Source: Bradyrhizobium sp. 170
Lineage (GTDB): Bacteria > Pseudomonadota > Alphaproteobacteria > Rhizobiales > Xanthobacteraceae
DNA length: 64,000 nucleotides
Direction of reading: 5' to 3'
Assembly: GCF_023101085.1 (NCBI RefSeq)
Contig: NZ_CP064703.1
Span: forward strand, 7,440,001-7,504,000
Shown: positions 1-9,598 of the stretch, piece after piece
How positions within the stretch are numbered: position 1 is the first letter of the stretch
How the letters are laid out: each line of letters begins with the position of its first letter
Program-made: the position numbers and the translations under genes
Notes under the pieces: model-generated
What the model was told of the DNA's origin: nothing
Databases searched by the model: none
The model's input: the letters and a program-made list of their open reading frames with translations, nothing else

Positions 1-286
1 CGTTTTCGGCCCGGCCGCCATGCAGGCCGAGCACCAGCACGCGATCCTCGGACTTCGCCTTGTCGAGCGCCGCTTCGAGCGGCAGGCCGCGGTTGCCGGG
101 TTTGAATTCATCCTCGAACGGACGCGCGTGCCCGAGCAGCTTCTGCGACGCGACCTCATGCACGGTATCGGCGACGTCCCAGAACCAGAGATCGGCTTCG
201 GGCAACGCCCGATGCAGCGCCTGGGCGCTCGCGACCGAGACCAGCCGCTCCTTGTTGGTGCCGCCAAAGAGAATGGTGATCCGCAT
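1..286 (-). CDS. ddl: D-alanine--D-alanine ligase, 5' part (runs off window edge)
   Basis: Only the first 95 codons are in the window. Reading the minus strand from the ATG at 286 gives [20 protein letters not shown], the N-terminal fold of the ATP-grasp ligase that makes D-Ala-D-Ala for the UDP-MurNAc pentapeptide in the cytoplasm. The ILFGG start and a later VLGLHGG match Ddl enzymes. Its ATG overlaps the murB stop (ATGA), so the two are probably translationally coupled. It is the last dcw gene visible; ftsQ, ftsA and ftsZ would be expected beyond the edge. The identity is fairly sure from context and N-terminus, but the ATP-grasp domain itself is not visible here. Confidence 0.8.
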   Translation of the reverse strand, partial: MRITILFGGTNKERLVSVASAQALHRALPEADLWFWDVADTVHEVASQKLLGHARPFEDEFKPGNRGLPLEAALDKAKSEDRVLVLGLHGGRAEN

Positions 287-1209
287 CAGCCCTGCTCGAT
301 CCCGATCCGCTTGATTTCCCAGTGTAGCTCGATTCCAGAATTCGCTTTAACCCGCTCGCGCACGGTTTCACCCAGCGTTTCAATATCATGCCCGGTAGCA
401 TTACCGGTGTTGATGAGGAAATTGCAGTGCATTTCCGAGACCTGCGCCCCGCCGACCCGCAAGCCGCGGCAGCCGGCGGCGTCGATCAGTTTCCAGGCGC
501 TGTTGCCGGGTGGATTCTTGAAGGTCGAACCTCCGGTCTTTTCGCGAATCGGTTGAGCGGTTTCGCGGTGGGTCTGCACCTCTTTCATTCGCGCACGAAC
601 GGTTTCGGCGTCCGTGATTGCGCCTTGAAAACGCGCCGACGTGAAGATGATCGACGGATCGACGCCGCTGTTGCGGTAGACAAACTTCATGTCAGCATTG
701 TTGAAAACATGCCTGGTGCCGTCGAGACCGATGCCGACAGCCTCGATCAGGATATCCTTGGTTTCCCCGCCATTGGCGCCGGCATTCATCCGCAGCGCGC
801 CGCCGATGGTGCCGGGAATGCCGAACAAGAATTCCATGCCGCCGATATTGGCGGCTGCCGCGGTCTCCGCCACGCGCTTGTCGAGCGCGGCCGTGCCCGC
901 GCTGACGATATCGCCCGACGCAGATGTCTCGCCGAACGCCCGCGGCGACAGCCGGATGACCACACCCGCCATGCCGCCGTCGCGTACGATCAGGTTGGAG
1001 CCGACGCCGACGACGTAAACCGGCAACTCGTTCGGAAGCAGCTTTAAGAAGTACGCGAGATCGTCCTCATCCGCCGGCGTGAACAGCACCTGCGCCGGCC
1101 CGCCGACGCGAAACCACGTCAGCTCCGCCAGCGACTGGTTCGCCAGCAGCCGCCCGCGCAGGTCCGGCATCGCGGCTTTCAATTCGGGCGTGATGTCAGG
1201 AAATGCCAC
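286..1209 (-). CDS. murB: UDP-N-acetylenolpyruvoylglucosamine reductase MurB
   Basis: A cytoplasmic FAD enzyme of 307 residues that reduces UDP-GlcNAc-enolpyruvate to UDP-MurNAc using NADPH. The FAD-binding stretch is VVGVGSN at about residues 67-72 and [15 protein letters not shown] at 130-144. The YRNSG motif (178-182) and GGSTFKNP with catalytic Ser at about 228 are present, as is a late Glu (HWEIKRIG). Length is normal for the short type of the family. It lies 3 bp after murC and overlaps ddl by the ATGA junction, so it is part of the dcw operon. Confidence 0.95.
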   Translation of the reverse strand: MAFPDITPELKAAMPDLRGRLLANQSLAELTWFRVGGPAQVLFTPADEDDLAYFLKLLPNELPVYVVGVGSNLIVRDGGMAGVVIRLSPRAFGETSASGDIVSAGTAALDKRVAETAAAANIGGMEFLFGIPGTIGGALRMNAGANGGETKDILIEAVGIGLDGTRHVFNNADMKFVYRNSGVDPSIIFTSARFQGAITDAETVRARMKEVQTHRETAQPIREKTGGSTFKNPPGNSAWKLIDAAGCRGLRVGGAQVSEMHCNFLINTGNATGHDIETLGETVRERVKANSGIELHWEIKRIGIEQG

Positions 1210-1212
1210 CGC

Positions 1213-2616
1213 TCACCCCAGCGCCTTCAATTCGTCCGGCAACGCGTAAGCCCATTGCGTGATGTTGCCGGCCCCCAGGCACACGACAAAGTCGCCGGGG
1301 CCTGCGAGGCCGCGAACCACCTTTGCCAACTCCGCCGAACTCTGCAGCGGGATCACCTCGCGATGGCCATGGGCGCGCAGGCCGAGCACGAAACTGTCGC
1401 GGTCGATGCCCGGGATCGGCGCCTCGCCGGCCGGATAAACCTCGGCGACCACGACCGCATCGGCGTCGTTGAAGCAGGTGCAGAATTCTTCGAACAGCGA
1501 TTGCAGGCGGGTGAAGCGATGCGGCTGCACCACGGCTATGACCTTGCCGTTGGTCGATTCACGCGCCGCTTTAAGGACGGCTGATATCTCGACCGGGTGA
1601 TGGCCGTAATCGTCGATGACGGTGACACCGTTCCACTCCCCGGTCCGGGTAAAGCGCCGCTTGACGCCGCCGAAGCCGGCGATCGCCTTGCGGATCGCCT
1701 CGTCGGACATGCCGAGCTCATGCGCCACCGCGATCGCCGCCGTGGCATTCGACGCGTTATGCCGTCCCGGCATCGGCAGCATGAGGTCAGATATCTCGTG
1801 GGTGGCGTCGGTCTTGCGGTTGCGGAACACGACCTTGAATGTCGATCCGCCGCCGGTCGGCGTCAGGTCGACCAGCCGCGCGTCGGCCTGCGGGTTCTCG
1901 CCATAGGTGATGATGCGGCGGTCCTCGATCTTGCCGACGAGGCTCTGCACCACAGGATGATCGGTGCACATCACGGCAAAGCCGTAGAACGGCACGTTCT
2001 CGACGAAATTACGGAATGCGTCCTGGATCGCCTCGAAAGTCTTGAAGTGGTCGAGATGTTCGGGATCGATGTTGGTGACGATCACGACATCGGACGGCAG
2101 CTTCAGGAACGTGCCGTCGCTCTCATCGGCTTCGACCACCATCCACTCGCCCGCGCCCAGCCGCGCGTTGGAGCCGTAGGCATTGATGATACCGCCGTTG
2201 ATCACGGTCGGATCGAGATCGCCGGCATCGAGCAGTGTCGCCACCATCGTCGTCGTGGTGGTCTTGCCGTGGGTGCCGGCAATCGCGACGCAGCTTTTCA
2301 GCCGCATCAGCTCGGCCAGCATTTCGGCCCGGCGCACCACCGGAATGCGCTGGGCGCGGGCCGCCATCAGTTCCGGATTGTCACGCTTGATCGCGGTCGA
2401 GACCACGACCACGTCGGCGCCATCGACATTCTCGGCCTTGTGGCCGACCGAAACCGTAATCCCCTTCTCCCGCAGCCGCGCGACGTTGCCGCTCTCGGAG
2501 GCGTCCGAGCCCTGCACGGTATAACCCAGGTTGCTTAAGACCTCGGCGATGCCGCTCATGCCGATGCCGCCGATCCCGACGAAGTGAATGGGTCCGATCT
2601 CGCGCGGCAGTCTCAT
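1213..2616 (-). CDS. murC: UDP-N-acetylmuramate--L-alanine ligase MurC
   Basis: Adds L-Ala to UDP-MurNAc, the first Mur ligase step. The protein (467 residues from this start) has the N-terminal Rossmann loop [15 protein letters not shown] (11-25), the ATP loop GTHGKTTTT (114-122) and the ligase motifs DESDGTF and NIDPEHLDH. An in-frame upstream start at 2655 is possible, but the ATG at 2616 has a good ribosome site (AAGGAACC) and gives the usual N-terminus [17 protein letters not shown], so I chose it. About 160 bp separate it from murG. Cytoplasmic; it acts on the MurB product and feeds MurD. Confidence 0.95.
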   Translation of the reverse strand: MRLPREIGPIHFVGIGGIGMSGIAEVLSNLGYTVQGSDASESGNVARLREKGITVSVGHKAENVDGADVVVVSTAIKRDNPELMAARAQRIPVVRRAEMLAELMRLKSCVAIAGTHGKTTTTTMVATLLDAGDLDPTVINGGIINAYGSNARLGAGEWMVVEADESDGTFLKLPSDVVIVTNIDPEHLDHFKTFEAIQDAFRNFVENVPFYGFAVMCTDHPVVQSLVGKIEDRRIITYGENPQADARLVDLTPTGGGSTFKVVFRNRKTDATHEISDLMLPMPGRHNASNATAAIAVAHELGMSDEAIRKAIAGFGGVKRRFTRTGEWNGVTVIDDYGHHPVEISAVLKAARESTNGKVIAVVQPHRFTRLQSLFEEFCTCFNDADAVVVAEVYPAGEAPIPGIDRDSFVLGLRAHGHREVIPLQSSAELAKVVRGLAGPGDFVVCLGAGNITQWAYALPDELKALG

Positions 2617-2776
2617 GAATGGTTCCTTGGCCGTCATCGCCCGCCTCGTGCGCATTTGCGCACAGGGCGGGGCCGATCCAGTATTCCGCGAAGCTGAGGC
2701 TCAAATCAGGCGCCGCAGGGTACTGGATGCCCCGCTTTCGAAGGTGCTGACAAGGGGCAATTTTGCGGGTAACCGC

Positions 2777-3880
2777 CTAGATTCCGGCGGTTTTCATCAC
2801 CAGATCGGCCAGCCGTTCGGCGGCGTCGAGTCGGCCCACCCTGCGGGCGGCTGATGCCATCGCGGTCAGCCGCGCCGGTTCGGCGGCAAAGGCGGAGATT
2901 TCCGCTGCCAGCCGGTCGGGCGTGAATTCGGCCTGCGGGATCCGCAAGGCCCCGTCCACCTGCGCCAGCACGCCGGCATTGGCGAACTGGTCCTGGTCGA
3001 TCGCGCCGGGCAGCGGCACCAGAATCGAGGGCCGGCCAATCGCGGCGAGTTCCGCCACCGTGCCGGCGCCGGAGCGCGAGATCACGAGATGGCTGGACGC
3101 CAGCCGCGCCGGCAGGTCGGTAAAGAACGGCGCGAGTTCGGCATTGATCCTGCGCCGCTCATAGATCGCGCGCACTCGCCCCATGTCTTCCTTGCGCACC
3201 TGCTGCGTCAGAACCAGGCGGCTCCACAGCATCGGCTCCAGCTTTTCGATGGCGCCCGGCACGATATCGCTCATGACCCGCGCGCCCTGGCTGCCGCCGA
3301 CCACCAGCAGGCGCAGCGGCCCATTCGGTTCGGGAGACGCAAACGGCACGGCGGCAGCCGTGAGGACCGCGGGACGCATCGGCGTGCCGACGGTCGTCGT
3401 CTTGCCCGCGAGATCAGGATCGCGATCGAGCACGCCCGGCAGCGAGGTGGCAATGGCGTTGACGCGACGGGAAAGAAAGCGGTTGGCGCGGCCGAGCACG
3501 GCGTTGGCGTCATGAATGATGCCGGGCACGCCGAGCAGCCTTGCCGCCATCAGCGGCGGCAGCGTCGGATAGCCGCCGAAGCCAACCACGGCGGCGGGTT
3601 TTAGCCGCCGCACCAGCCTGGCGGCAACCAGCGTGCCGTAACCGAGCATGTAAGCGGTGCGCATCAGCGACACCAGCGAGCGGCCGCGCACGGTCTCGCT
3701 CGGCACCACGTCGATATTGTCCCTGGTGAACAGTCCGCTGTAGCGCAGCGCGCGGGCGTCGGTTGCCAGACGCACCCGCAGGCCGCGCTTGATGAGCTCG
3801 ACGCCCAGCGCTTCGGCGGGAAACAGATGACCGCCGGTGCCGCCCGCGGCGAGTAGAATGAGAGGCGCTTTTTTGTCCAT
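2777..3880 (-). CDS. murG: UDP-GlcNAc--lipid I N-acetylglucosaminyltransferase MurG
   Basis: Transfers GlcNAc from UDP-GlcNAc to lipid I on the inner face of the membrane to make lipid II. The 367-residue protein carries the GT28 glycine loop GGTGGH (13-18), GGSQGARVMS in the second domain and the sugar-nucleotide segment SRSGAGTVAELAAIG followed by DQDQFANA. Length and motifs are standard. It starts about 47 bp after the ftsW stop and lies upstream of murC in the minus-strand dcw operon. Confidence 0.95.
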   Translation of the reverse strand: MDKKAPLILLAAGGTGGHLFPAEALGVELIKRGLRVRLATDARALRYSGLFTRDNIDVVPSETVRGRSLVSLMRTAYMLGYGTLVAARLVRRLKPAAVVGFGGYPTLPPLMAARLLGVPGIIHDANAVLGRANRFLSRRVNAIATSLPGVLDRDPDLAGKTTTVGTPMRPAVLTAAAVPFASPEPNGPLRLLVVGGSQGARVMSDIVPGAIEKLEPMLWSRLVLTQQVRKEDMGRVRAIYERRRINAELAPFFTDLPARLASSHLVISRSGAGTVAELAAIGRPSILVPLPGAIDQDQFANAGVLAQVDGALRIPQAEFTPDRLAAEISAFAAEPARLTAMASAARRVGRLDAAERLADLVMKTAGI

Positions 3881-3927
3881 GGCTTCAAATAGCCGACGGC
3901 GGGGCCGCCGTCACCACGTCCGTGCGA

Positions 3928-5079
3928 TCAAGCGTAACCGCGCGCCACGCCGGCCGCGTTCATCGATTCCACCTCGGTGCGCGGACGCTGCCGTGTCAGC
4001 GCCAGCATCATGCCGACGCCGTAGGCCAGCGAGATGATCGACGAGCCGCCATAGGAGATGAAGGGCAGCGTCATGCCCTTGGCCGGGATCAGTTGCAGAT
4101 TGACCGCCATGTTGATCGCGGCCTGCACGCCGAACAGGATCGCAAGCCCCGACGCCGCAAAGCGCGCGAACATGTCCTCGCTCGAATAGGCGCGCGTCAG
4201 CGTCCGGATCACGACGAAGGCGAACAGCGCGACCAGCGCCAGGCACAGGATGATGCCGAACTCTTCGGCGGCCACCGCGAACACGAAGTCGGTATGGCTG
4301 TCCGGCAGGCTGCGTTTGGCAATGCCTTCGCCGGGCCCGAGGCCGAACCAGCCGCCGTTCCAGAACGCCTCCATCGCCATGTCGACCTGGAACGTGTCGC
4401 CGGAGGCCGGATTCATGAATCGCCGGATGCGGCCCGCGACATGCGGCACCAGCAGATAGGCGCCGAACAATCCGGCCGCCGAGACGCCGGCAAGGCCGGC
4501 CACCCAGATCATCCGCATACCAGCGATGAAGAACAGCGCGCCCCACACCATCAGGATCAGCATGGTCTGGCCGAAATCCGGTTCCATCACCAGCAGCGCC
4601 ACCAGCGTCAGCAACAGCACGATCGCCATCGACGTCGCCGGCATTTCGGGCCGCTTGGTCGATTCCGCAAACAGCCACGCCGCCATCACCACGAAAGCGG
4701 GTTTTGCGGATTCGGAGGCCTGGATGTTGACGCCAAGCAGCGTGATCCAGCGCCGCGACCCCTTCACCTCCGCGCCGAAGACCAGCGTCGCCACGATCAG
4801 CAGGATCGAGACCACGAACACCAGCAACGCGAGGCGGCGGATATGCTTCGGCGACAGGAACGACACCCCGATCAGCACCATCAAGGAAGGCAGCAGGAAC
4901 AGCACGTGCCGGCCAAAGAAATGGAAGGGATCGAGCCCGATCCGCGTCGCCACCGGCGGGCTCGCCGCCAGTGACAGGATGACGCCGCCCAGCATCAGCG
5001 CCATGATCGCGCCGAGCAACAGCTTATCCACGGTCCACCACCAGTCCGAAAACGGCGTGCGTTGGTCACGGGCGAGCAT
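3928..5079 (-). CDS. ftsW: Lipid II polymerase / SEDS protein FtsW
   Basis: A SEDS-family integral membrane glycosyltransferase that works with FtsI at the septum. Many hydrophobic segments are visible and the SEDS signature region FISYGGSSIISL is near the C-terminus. The start at 5079 (MLARDQRTPFSDWWW) has a GGGGAC ribosome site; an in-frame ATG at 5112 would add 11 residues and is less likely. The partner penicillin-binding protein FtsI is in the same cluster. The gene upstream is not murD, as expected, but an unrelated secreted protein (see 5346-6779), so its transcription may depend on read-through of the repeats there. Confidence 0.93.
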   Translation of the reverse strand: MLARDQRTPFSDWWWTVDKLLLGAIMALMLGGVILSLAASPPVATRIGLDPFHFFGRHVLFLLPSLMVLIGVSFLSPKHIRRLALLVFVVSILLIVATLVFGAEVKGSRRWITLLGVNIQASESAKPAFVVMAAWLFAESTKRPEMPATSMAIVLLLTLVALLVMEPDFGQTMLILMVWGALFFIAGMRMIWVAGLAGVSAAGLFGAYLLVPHVAGRIRRFMNPASGDTFQVDMAMEAFWNGGWFGLGPGEGIAKRSLPDSHTDFVFAVAAEEFGIILCLALVALFAFVVIRTLTRAYSSEDMFARFAASGLAILFGVQAAINMAVNLQLIPAKGMTLPFISYGGSSIISLAYGVGMMLALTRQRPRTEVESMNAAGVARGYA

Positions 5080-5245
5080 GGGCGTCCCCAAAATGGCAGA
5101 GGTAACGCCCATTGGTGGCGGAGGATGGTTTATGGGAGGTTAATGGGGACGGTAACTTTTTAGATGGGAGCGCACGGTACCCGCCTCACAAAAGGTCGTC
5201 ATACCCGCAATTGCGCACAAGGTGGGTGACGACAGAATGTAGCTG

Positions 5246-5339
5246 CGTAGGATGGGTGGAGCGAAGCAATACCCATCCTGCGGTAATTGCGGTTGGTTGG
5301 CGAAGTTGATGGGTTTCGCTGCGCTCTACCCATCCTACG
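5246..5339. repeat. Palindromic intergenic repeat, family 1 (copy 1)
   Basis: The outer arms are CGTAGGATGGGTGGAGCGAA and the near-inverse CGCTGCGCTCTACCCATCCT, with smaller hairpins inside. It lies between the ftsW start and the stop of the inserted gene. Related copies are at 6806-6883 and 40223-40308. It can fold on either strand and may terminate or stabilise transcripts. Confidence 0.85.
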
Positions 5340-5345
5340 GTCAGA

Positions 5346-6779
5346 TCACTTTATTCTTGTCTCGGCCGCGATCAGCTCCTTGCCTTCCGTGGTCGTGATC
5401 GTCAGCCGCACCTGTTCACCGCTGTGGCCTGCAGGAATCGCCGCGGAAATGCGATTTCCGTTTTTCGGGTCGGCTGTCACGGTGTCGTTGAACAATATCG
5501 CATCGCCGCGCTTCAACGTGACGCGCAACGGCATGGCCGGTTCGATGCTGAAGAACTGAAGATTCACGCCCGATGCCGCGGCCGAAAAATTGATCAGGAT
5601 ATTCTCGTTCGCAGCCGTCACGCTGCTCATGCCGACGATCGGGCTGTAGGTCTCCGTAATCGACACTTCGCCCCGTGCGGGAAGCTGAGCGCGGTGGAAG
5701 AACTGGTCCGATACGCCGGCCCACAATTCGACGTAAGGCCGCGCTTCATTCGGGTCTTTGCGTGCGTCGGTTTCGTTCGTGAACGACTGATATCCCCACG
5801 TCCACATCTTCAGGCCCGGCGTGACCGTATTGTCGGCGATGCGGATGATCCCCTCCTCGTTGTCGTGGTTGATCACACCCCAGAAATTCCCGCCCTGCAT
5901 ATCGGGCGCCGCGTACGCGATGCCCATCGTCGGCCAGTTCCTGAAGTAGCGCAGTTTTTCGAAACGGCTCCTGCCCGCGCCTGCGCTCTCGTCGCCTTCG
6001 GACAGATTGGCCGACCAGCGGGGTGTGCTGTAGGCTTCGATCGGCGCGACGATTTCGGCGCCGCCGGTCGTCTTGGGGTTATTCGGATCCGATCCCGGCG
6101 CGAGCGTCGTGCACGTCCAGTACTCGTAATCGATCGCCCTGGCTTGCGAGTTTTTCAGCACCACGCGCGCATCAAGTGCGGCGCGATCGGCTTTCAGCGT
6201 GACATAGTAAGTCGCTTCGATGCCCGTCGAGCCCTTGAGGAACTGGCTTGGTGCCGCGGAATACGCGAAATCATCCTTAAGCGACATCGACACCGTCACT
6301 TCGCCGGCACTCTCCTTCACCACCTTGAAATCCCACGGCTTCAGCCACGTCCTGCCGTGCTCGGCATCCGGGAAGGTGGGGAAGATGCCGCCATACACCA
6401 TCAACCAGTCGTAATAAAAGACGCCGGCCGTCATCCCATAGGGCACGCCGACTTCGGTACGATAAAGTTGCTCGTGGCCGGTCGGCTTGTAGATGATGGA
6501 AAGAATGCGTCCGCCGAATTCGGGCACGAGCATTACCTTCAGATAGCGATTCTCGAGCACGTGGATCTTGAACGTGCGATCGACGATGGTCTTCTTGTCG
6601 AGCGACCCGTCGACGAATCCGTTCTCCGTAGAGGTCGCGTATTTGACGGCGCTCCACGAAATCGTCGACTCGGTGAGAGACACGCCGTCGGACGCCGGCG
6701 AAGCCGCATCTACGACGGCAGGAAACGCAAAGGTCGCCGTGAGCACCGCAAGAGTACGTGCGGGAGCATGAATTGCCAT
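5346..6779 (-). CDS. Secreted DUF5107-like (galactose-mutarotase-fold) protein inserted in the dcw cluster
   Basis: A 477-residue protein with a signal peptide (MAIHAPARTLAVLTATFAFP, cut near VDAAS) and a beta-rich body. The stretch LVPEFGGRILSIIYKPTGHE, then YDWLMVYGGIFPTFPDAEHG, resembles the DUF5107 domain, a mutarotase/beta-sandwich fold often linked to glycoside metabolism. I see no assured catalytic residues, so the substrate is unknown. The open frame extends upstream through a repeat copy, whose translation (MGRAQRNPS and so on) is not real protein. The ATG at 6779 has GAGGG upstream and begins the signal peptide. It interrupts the normal murD-ftsW junction. The family assignment is from remembered motif resemblance. 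Confidence 0.7.
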   Translation of the reverse strand: MAIHAPARTLAVLTATFAFPAVVDAASPASDGVSLTESTISWSAVKYATSTENGFVDGSLDKKTIVDRTFKIHVLENRYLKVMLVPEFGGRILSIIYKPTGHEQLYRTEVGVPYGMTAGVFYYDWLMVYGGIFPTFPDAEHGRTWLKPWDFKVVKESAGEVTVSMSLKDDFAYSAAPSQFLKGSTGIEATYYVTLKADRAALDARVVLKNSQARAIDYEYWTCTTLAPGSDPNNPKTTGGAEIVAPIEAYSTPRWSANLSEGDESAGAGRSRFEKLRYFRNWPTMGIAYAAPDMQGGNFWGVINHDNEEGIIRIADNTVTPGLKMWTWGYQSFTNETDARKDPNEARPYVELWAGVSDQFFHRAQLPARGEVSITETYSPIVGMSSVTAANENILINFSAAASGVNLQFFSIEPAMPLRVTLKRGDAILFNDTVTADPKNGNRISAAIPAGHSGEQVRLTITTTEGKELIAAETRIK

Positions 6780-6805
6780 TTGCGACGCCCTCAAATGAGC
6801 AGGAT

Positions 6806-6883
6806 GTAGGATGGGTAGAGCGCAGCGAAACCCATCAATCCAGCACCGCAGCGATGGGTTTCGCTGCGCTCTACCCATCCTAC
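6806..6883. repeat. Palindromic intergenic repeat, family 1 (copy 2)
   Basis: Begins GTAGGATGGGTAGAGCGCAG and ends with its inverse, TGCGCTCTACCCATCCTAC, making a near-perfect stem of more than 25 bp around a short middle. It lies 13 bp from the murD stop and just upstream of the inserted gene at 5346-6779. With copy 1 it brackets that gene. Confidence 0.88.
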
Positions 6884-6896
6884 GCGATCCGCATCC

Positions 6897-8297
6897 TCAC
6901 ACCACCGGCTTGACGCCCGGCAACGCCGTCACCAGATCGCGGAACTTCGTGCCGCGGATTTCGAAATTGCGGTACTGGTCGAACGACGCGCAGGCGGGCG
7001 ACAGCAGCACCACCGGATCGGCGATCCCTGACGCTTCCGCGTCGCGCGCGGCGGTCGCTACCGCGACCTCTAGCGTTTCGGAAATCTCGTGCGGCACGCG
7101 CTCGCCCAGGGTCCCCGCAAATTCCTGCGCGGCTTCGCCGATCAGATAGGCTTTGCGGATGCGGGGGAAGTATTCGGCGAGGCCGGTGATGCCGCCCTGC
7201 TTCGGCTTGCCGCCGGCGATCCAGAAGATATCGGCGAACGACGACAGCGCATGCGCGGCGGCGTCCGCATTGGTGCCCTTGGAGTCGTTGACGAACAGCA
7301 CGTTGCCGCGGCGGCCGACCTGCTCCATGCGGTGCGCGAGGCCTGGAAAGCTGCGCAGGCCGTTTTGTAACGTGTCGGTCGAGATGCCCATCGCCAGCGC
7401 GCAGGCCGAAGCGCAGGCTGCGTTCTGCGCGTTGTGCAGGCCGCGCAGCGAACCGATGCCGCCTAGCCTCGCAATCTCACGGCGGGCGCCGCCGGAGGCC
7501 TGCACGATGGTTTCGCGCTCGACATAGACGCCGTCGGGCTGCGGGTTCTTCACTGATATCCGCACCACGCGCTTGCCGGCCTGGTCGAGCCGGTCGGCGA
7601 TGTTGCGGCACCAGCCGTCATCGACGCCGACGATCGACGTGCCCTGCGGCTGGACGCCGGCAACCAGCCGCGCCTTCACGGCCGCGTAATGCTCCAGCGT
7701 GCCGTGGCGGTCGATATGGTCTTCGCTGATATTCAAGAGAATGCCGACCGACGGATCGAGCGAGGGCGCAAGATCGATCTGGTAGGACGACATCTCGACC
7801 ACATGCACGCGTCCCATGCGCGGCGGCTCCAGCGACAGGATCGCGGTGCCGATATTGCCGCCCATCTGGGTGTCGTAACCGGCAACCTTCATCAGATGCG
7901 CGATCAGCGCGGTCGTGGTCGACTTGCCGTTGGTGCCGGTGATGGCGACGAACGGCGCGTCCGGCGCGTGGCGCCGTCGCTCGCGGCAGAACAATTCGAT
8001 GTCGCCGATCACCTCGCAGCCGGCCTGCCGCGCCATCAGCACCGACCAATGCGGCGCCGGATGGGTGAGCGGCGCGCCGGGGGTGAGGATCAGCGCCGCA
8101 AAATTCGACCACGACACCATGCGCAGATCGGCGGTGGTGAAACCGGCCTGCGCCGCTTTGGCGACATTGTCGGCAGAGTCGTCGCCCGCGATCACTTCCG
8201 CGCCGCCGGCCTTCAGCGCGTGGCAGCTCGCAAGGCCGGAACCGCCGAGGCCGAAGACGGCGACCGTCTTGCCAGCAAATGACGTGACGGGGATCAT
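6897..8297 (-). CDS. murD: UDP-N-acetylmuramoyl-L-alanine--D-glutamate ligase MurD
   Basis: Adds D-Glu to UDP-MurNAc-L-Ala in the cytoplasm. The 466-residue protein has an N-terminal Rossmann loop ([11 protein letters not shown], about 15-25), the ATP loop GTNGKSTTT (121-129), [10 protein letters not shown] in the central domain and [11 protein letters not shown] in the third domain. It lies 10 bp after mraY in the operon. Its stop is followed at once by a large palindromic repeat, where ftsW would normally follow. Confidence 0.95.
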   Translation of the reverse strand: MIPVTSFAGKTVAVFGLGGSGLASCHALKAGGAEVIAGDDSADNVAKAAQAGFTTADLRMVSWSNFAALILTPGAPLTHPAPHWSVLMARQAGCEVIGDIELFCRERRRHAPDAPFVAITGTNGKSTTTALIAHLMKVAGYDTQMGGNIGTAILSLEPPRMGRVHVVEMSSYQIDLAPSLDPSVGILLNISEDHIDRHGTLEHYAAVKARLVAGVQPQGTSIVGVDDGWCRNIADRLDQAGKRVVRISVKNPQPDGVYVERETIVQASGGARREIARLGGIGSLRGLHNAQNAACASACALAMGISTDTLQNGLRSFPGLAHRMEQVGRRGNVLFVNDSKGTNADAAAHALSSFADIFWIAGGKPKQGGITGLAEYFPRIRKAYLIGEAAQEFAGTLGERVPHEISETLEVAVATAARDAEASGIADPVVLLSPACASFDQYRNFEIRGTKFRDLVTALPGVKPVV

Positions 8298-8307
8298 CGC
8301 GCGCGGC

Positions 8308-9414
8308 TCACCGCAGCTTCAACGTGGAGAGGCCGGCCAGCGCCAGCATCACCGAGATGATCCAGAACCGGATCACGATCTGCGGCTCGGTCCAGCCCTT
8401 CTGCTCGAAATGATGATGCAGCGGCGCCATCCGGAACACGCGTTTGCCCGTCAGCTTGAACGAGGCGACCTGCACGATCACGGAGACGGCTTCCAGCACG
8501 AACAATCCGCCGATCACGGCCAGCACGATCTCATGCTTGACCGCAACCGCCGTCGCACCAAGCATGCCGCCGAGCGCGAGCGAGCCGGTGTCGCCCATGA
8601 AGATCGAAGCCGGCGGCGCGTTGAACCAGAGGAATCCGAGGCCGGCGCCGAGCACCGCGCCACACAGCACCGCGAGCTCGCCGGTGCCGGCGACGTATCT
8701 GATCTGCAGATAGTCGGAGAAGACCGCATTGCCGGTCAGATACGAGATCATGCCGAAACTCGCGGCGGCGATCATGACCGGCACGATCGCAAGGCCGTCG
8801 AGGCCGTCGGTCAGGTTCACCGCGTTGCCGGCGCCGACGATGACGAAGGCGCCGAAGATCACGAAGAACCAGCCGAAATTGATCACCACATCCTTCAGGA
8901 AGGGTACCGCAAGCGAGGTCGAGGTCGCGTCGCGGCCGAGCCGCACCAGCGCGTAGCAGGCCACGATCGCGATCACCGCTTCGATCAGGAGCCGCAGCTT
9001 GCCGGCGAAACCGCTGTGGCTCTGTTTCGTCACCTTCAGATAGTCGTCGTAGAAACCGACGAAGCCGAAGCCGAGCGTCACCGCCAGCACGATCCAGACA
9101 TAAGGATTGAGCGGATTGGCCCACAGCAGCGTCGAGACCACGAGGCCTGAGAGGATCATCAGCCCGCCCATCGTCGGCGTGCCCTTCTTGGAGATCAGGT
9201 GTGATTGCGGCCCGTCAGCGCGGATCGGCTGGCCCTTGCCTTGCCGAAGCCGCAGGTGATCGATGATCCAGGGCCCGAACAGGAATACGAACAGCGCGCC
9301 CGTCACCATCGCCCCGCCGGTGCGGAAGGTGATGTAGCGAAACACGTTGAACGCGCCGCGGAAGATACCAAAACCCGGGACGGTATTGGAAAGCTCGATC
9401 AGCCAGTAAAACAT
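8308..9414 (-). CDS. mraY: Phospho-N-acetylmuramoyl-pentapeptide transferase MraY
   Basis: A polytopic membrane enzyme (368 residues) that moves phospho-MurNAc-pentapeptide onto undecaprenyl phosphate to form lipid I. Signature sites are visible: GFYDDYLKV with the Asp pair, [25 protein letters not shown] and the late HHHFEQKGW loop. A gap of 184 bp separates it from murF; I see no gene in that gap. It lies 10 bp upstream of murD. Confidence 0.96.
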   Translation of the reverse strand: MFYWLIELSNTVPGFGIFRGAFNVFRYITFRTGGAMVTGALFVFLFGPWIIDHLRLRQGKGQPIRADGPQSHLISKKGTPTMGGLMILSGLVVSTLLWANPLNPYVWIVLAVTLGFGFVGFYDDYLKVTKQSHSGFAGKLRLLIEAVIAIVACYALVRLGRDATSTSLAVPFLKDVVINFGWFFVIFGAFVIVGAGNAVNLTDGLDGLAIVPVMIAAASFGMISYLTGNAVFSDYLQIRYVAGTGELAVLCGAVLGAGLGFLWFNAPPASIFMGDTGSLALGGMLGATAVAVKHEIVLAVIGGLFVLEAVSVIVQVASFKLTGKRVFRMAPLHHHFEQKGWTEPQIVIRFWIISVMLALAGLSTLKLR

Positions 9415-9598
9415 TCAGGTAGGCCCTATCACGCAGCTTGGTTGCGCCGTCTTTGGCGGTAAGCGCTCTGGAGCGGGATGCGCTACGGGAACGTCTTGAT
9501 AATCGTTTTCATCCTCAAACCAAGCAAATGTTGGCCATGCACGGGGTGTTGACGAATCGCCTCTCGCGGACGCAACCCACCCGCCAAATACGGCCAGT

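Noticed and set aside
3922..4974. 350-codon open frame on the plus strand opposite ftsW
   Set aside because: It is rich in Arg/His/Gln with no known domain and lies wholly opposite ftsW, whose protein has clear SEDS motifs. High GC content opens antisense frames.
6780..6878. 33-codon N-terminal extension of the DUF5107-like gene
   Set aside because: It is the translation of a palindromic repeat; the signal peptide begins at the ATG at 6779.
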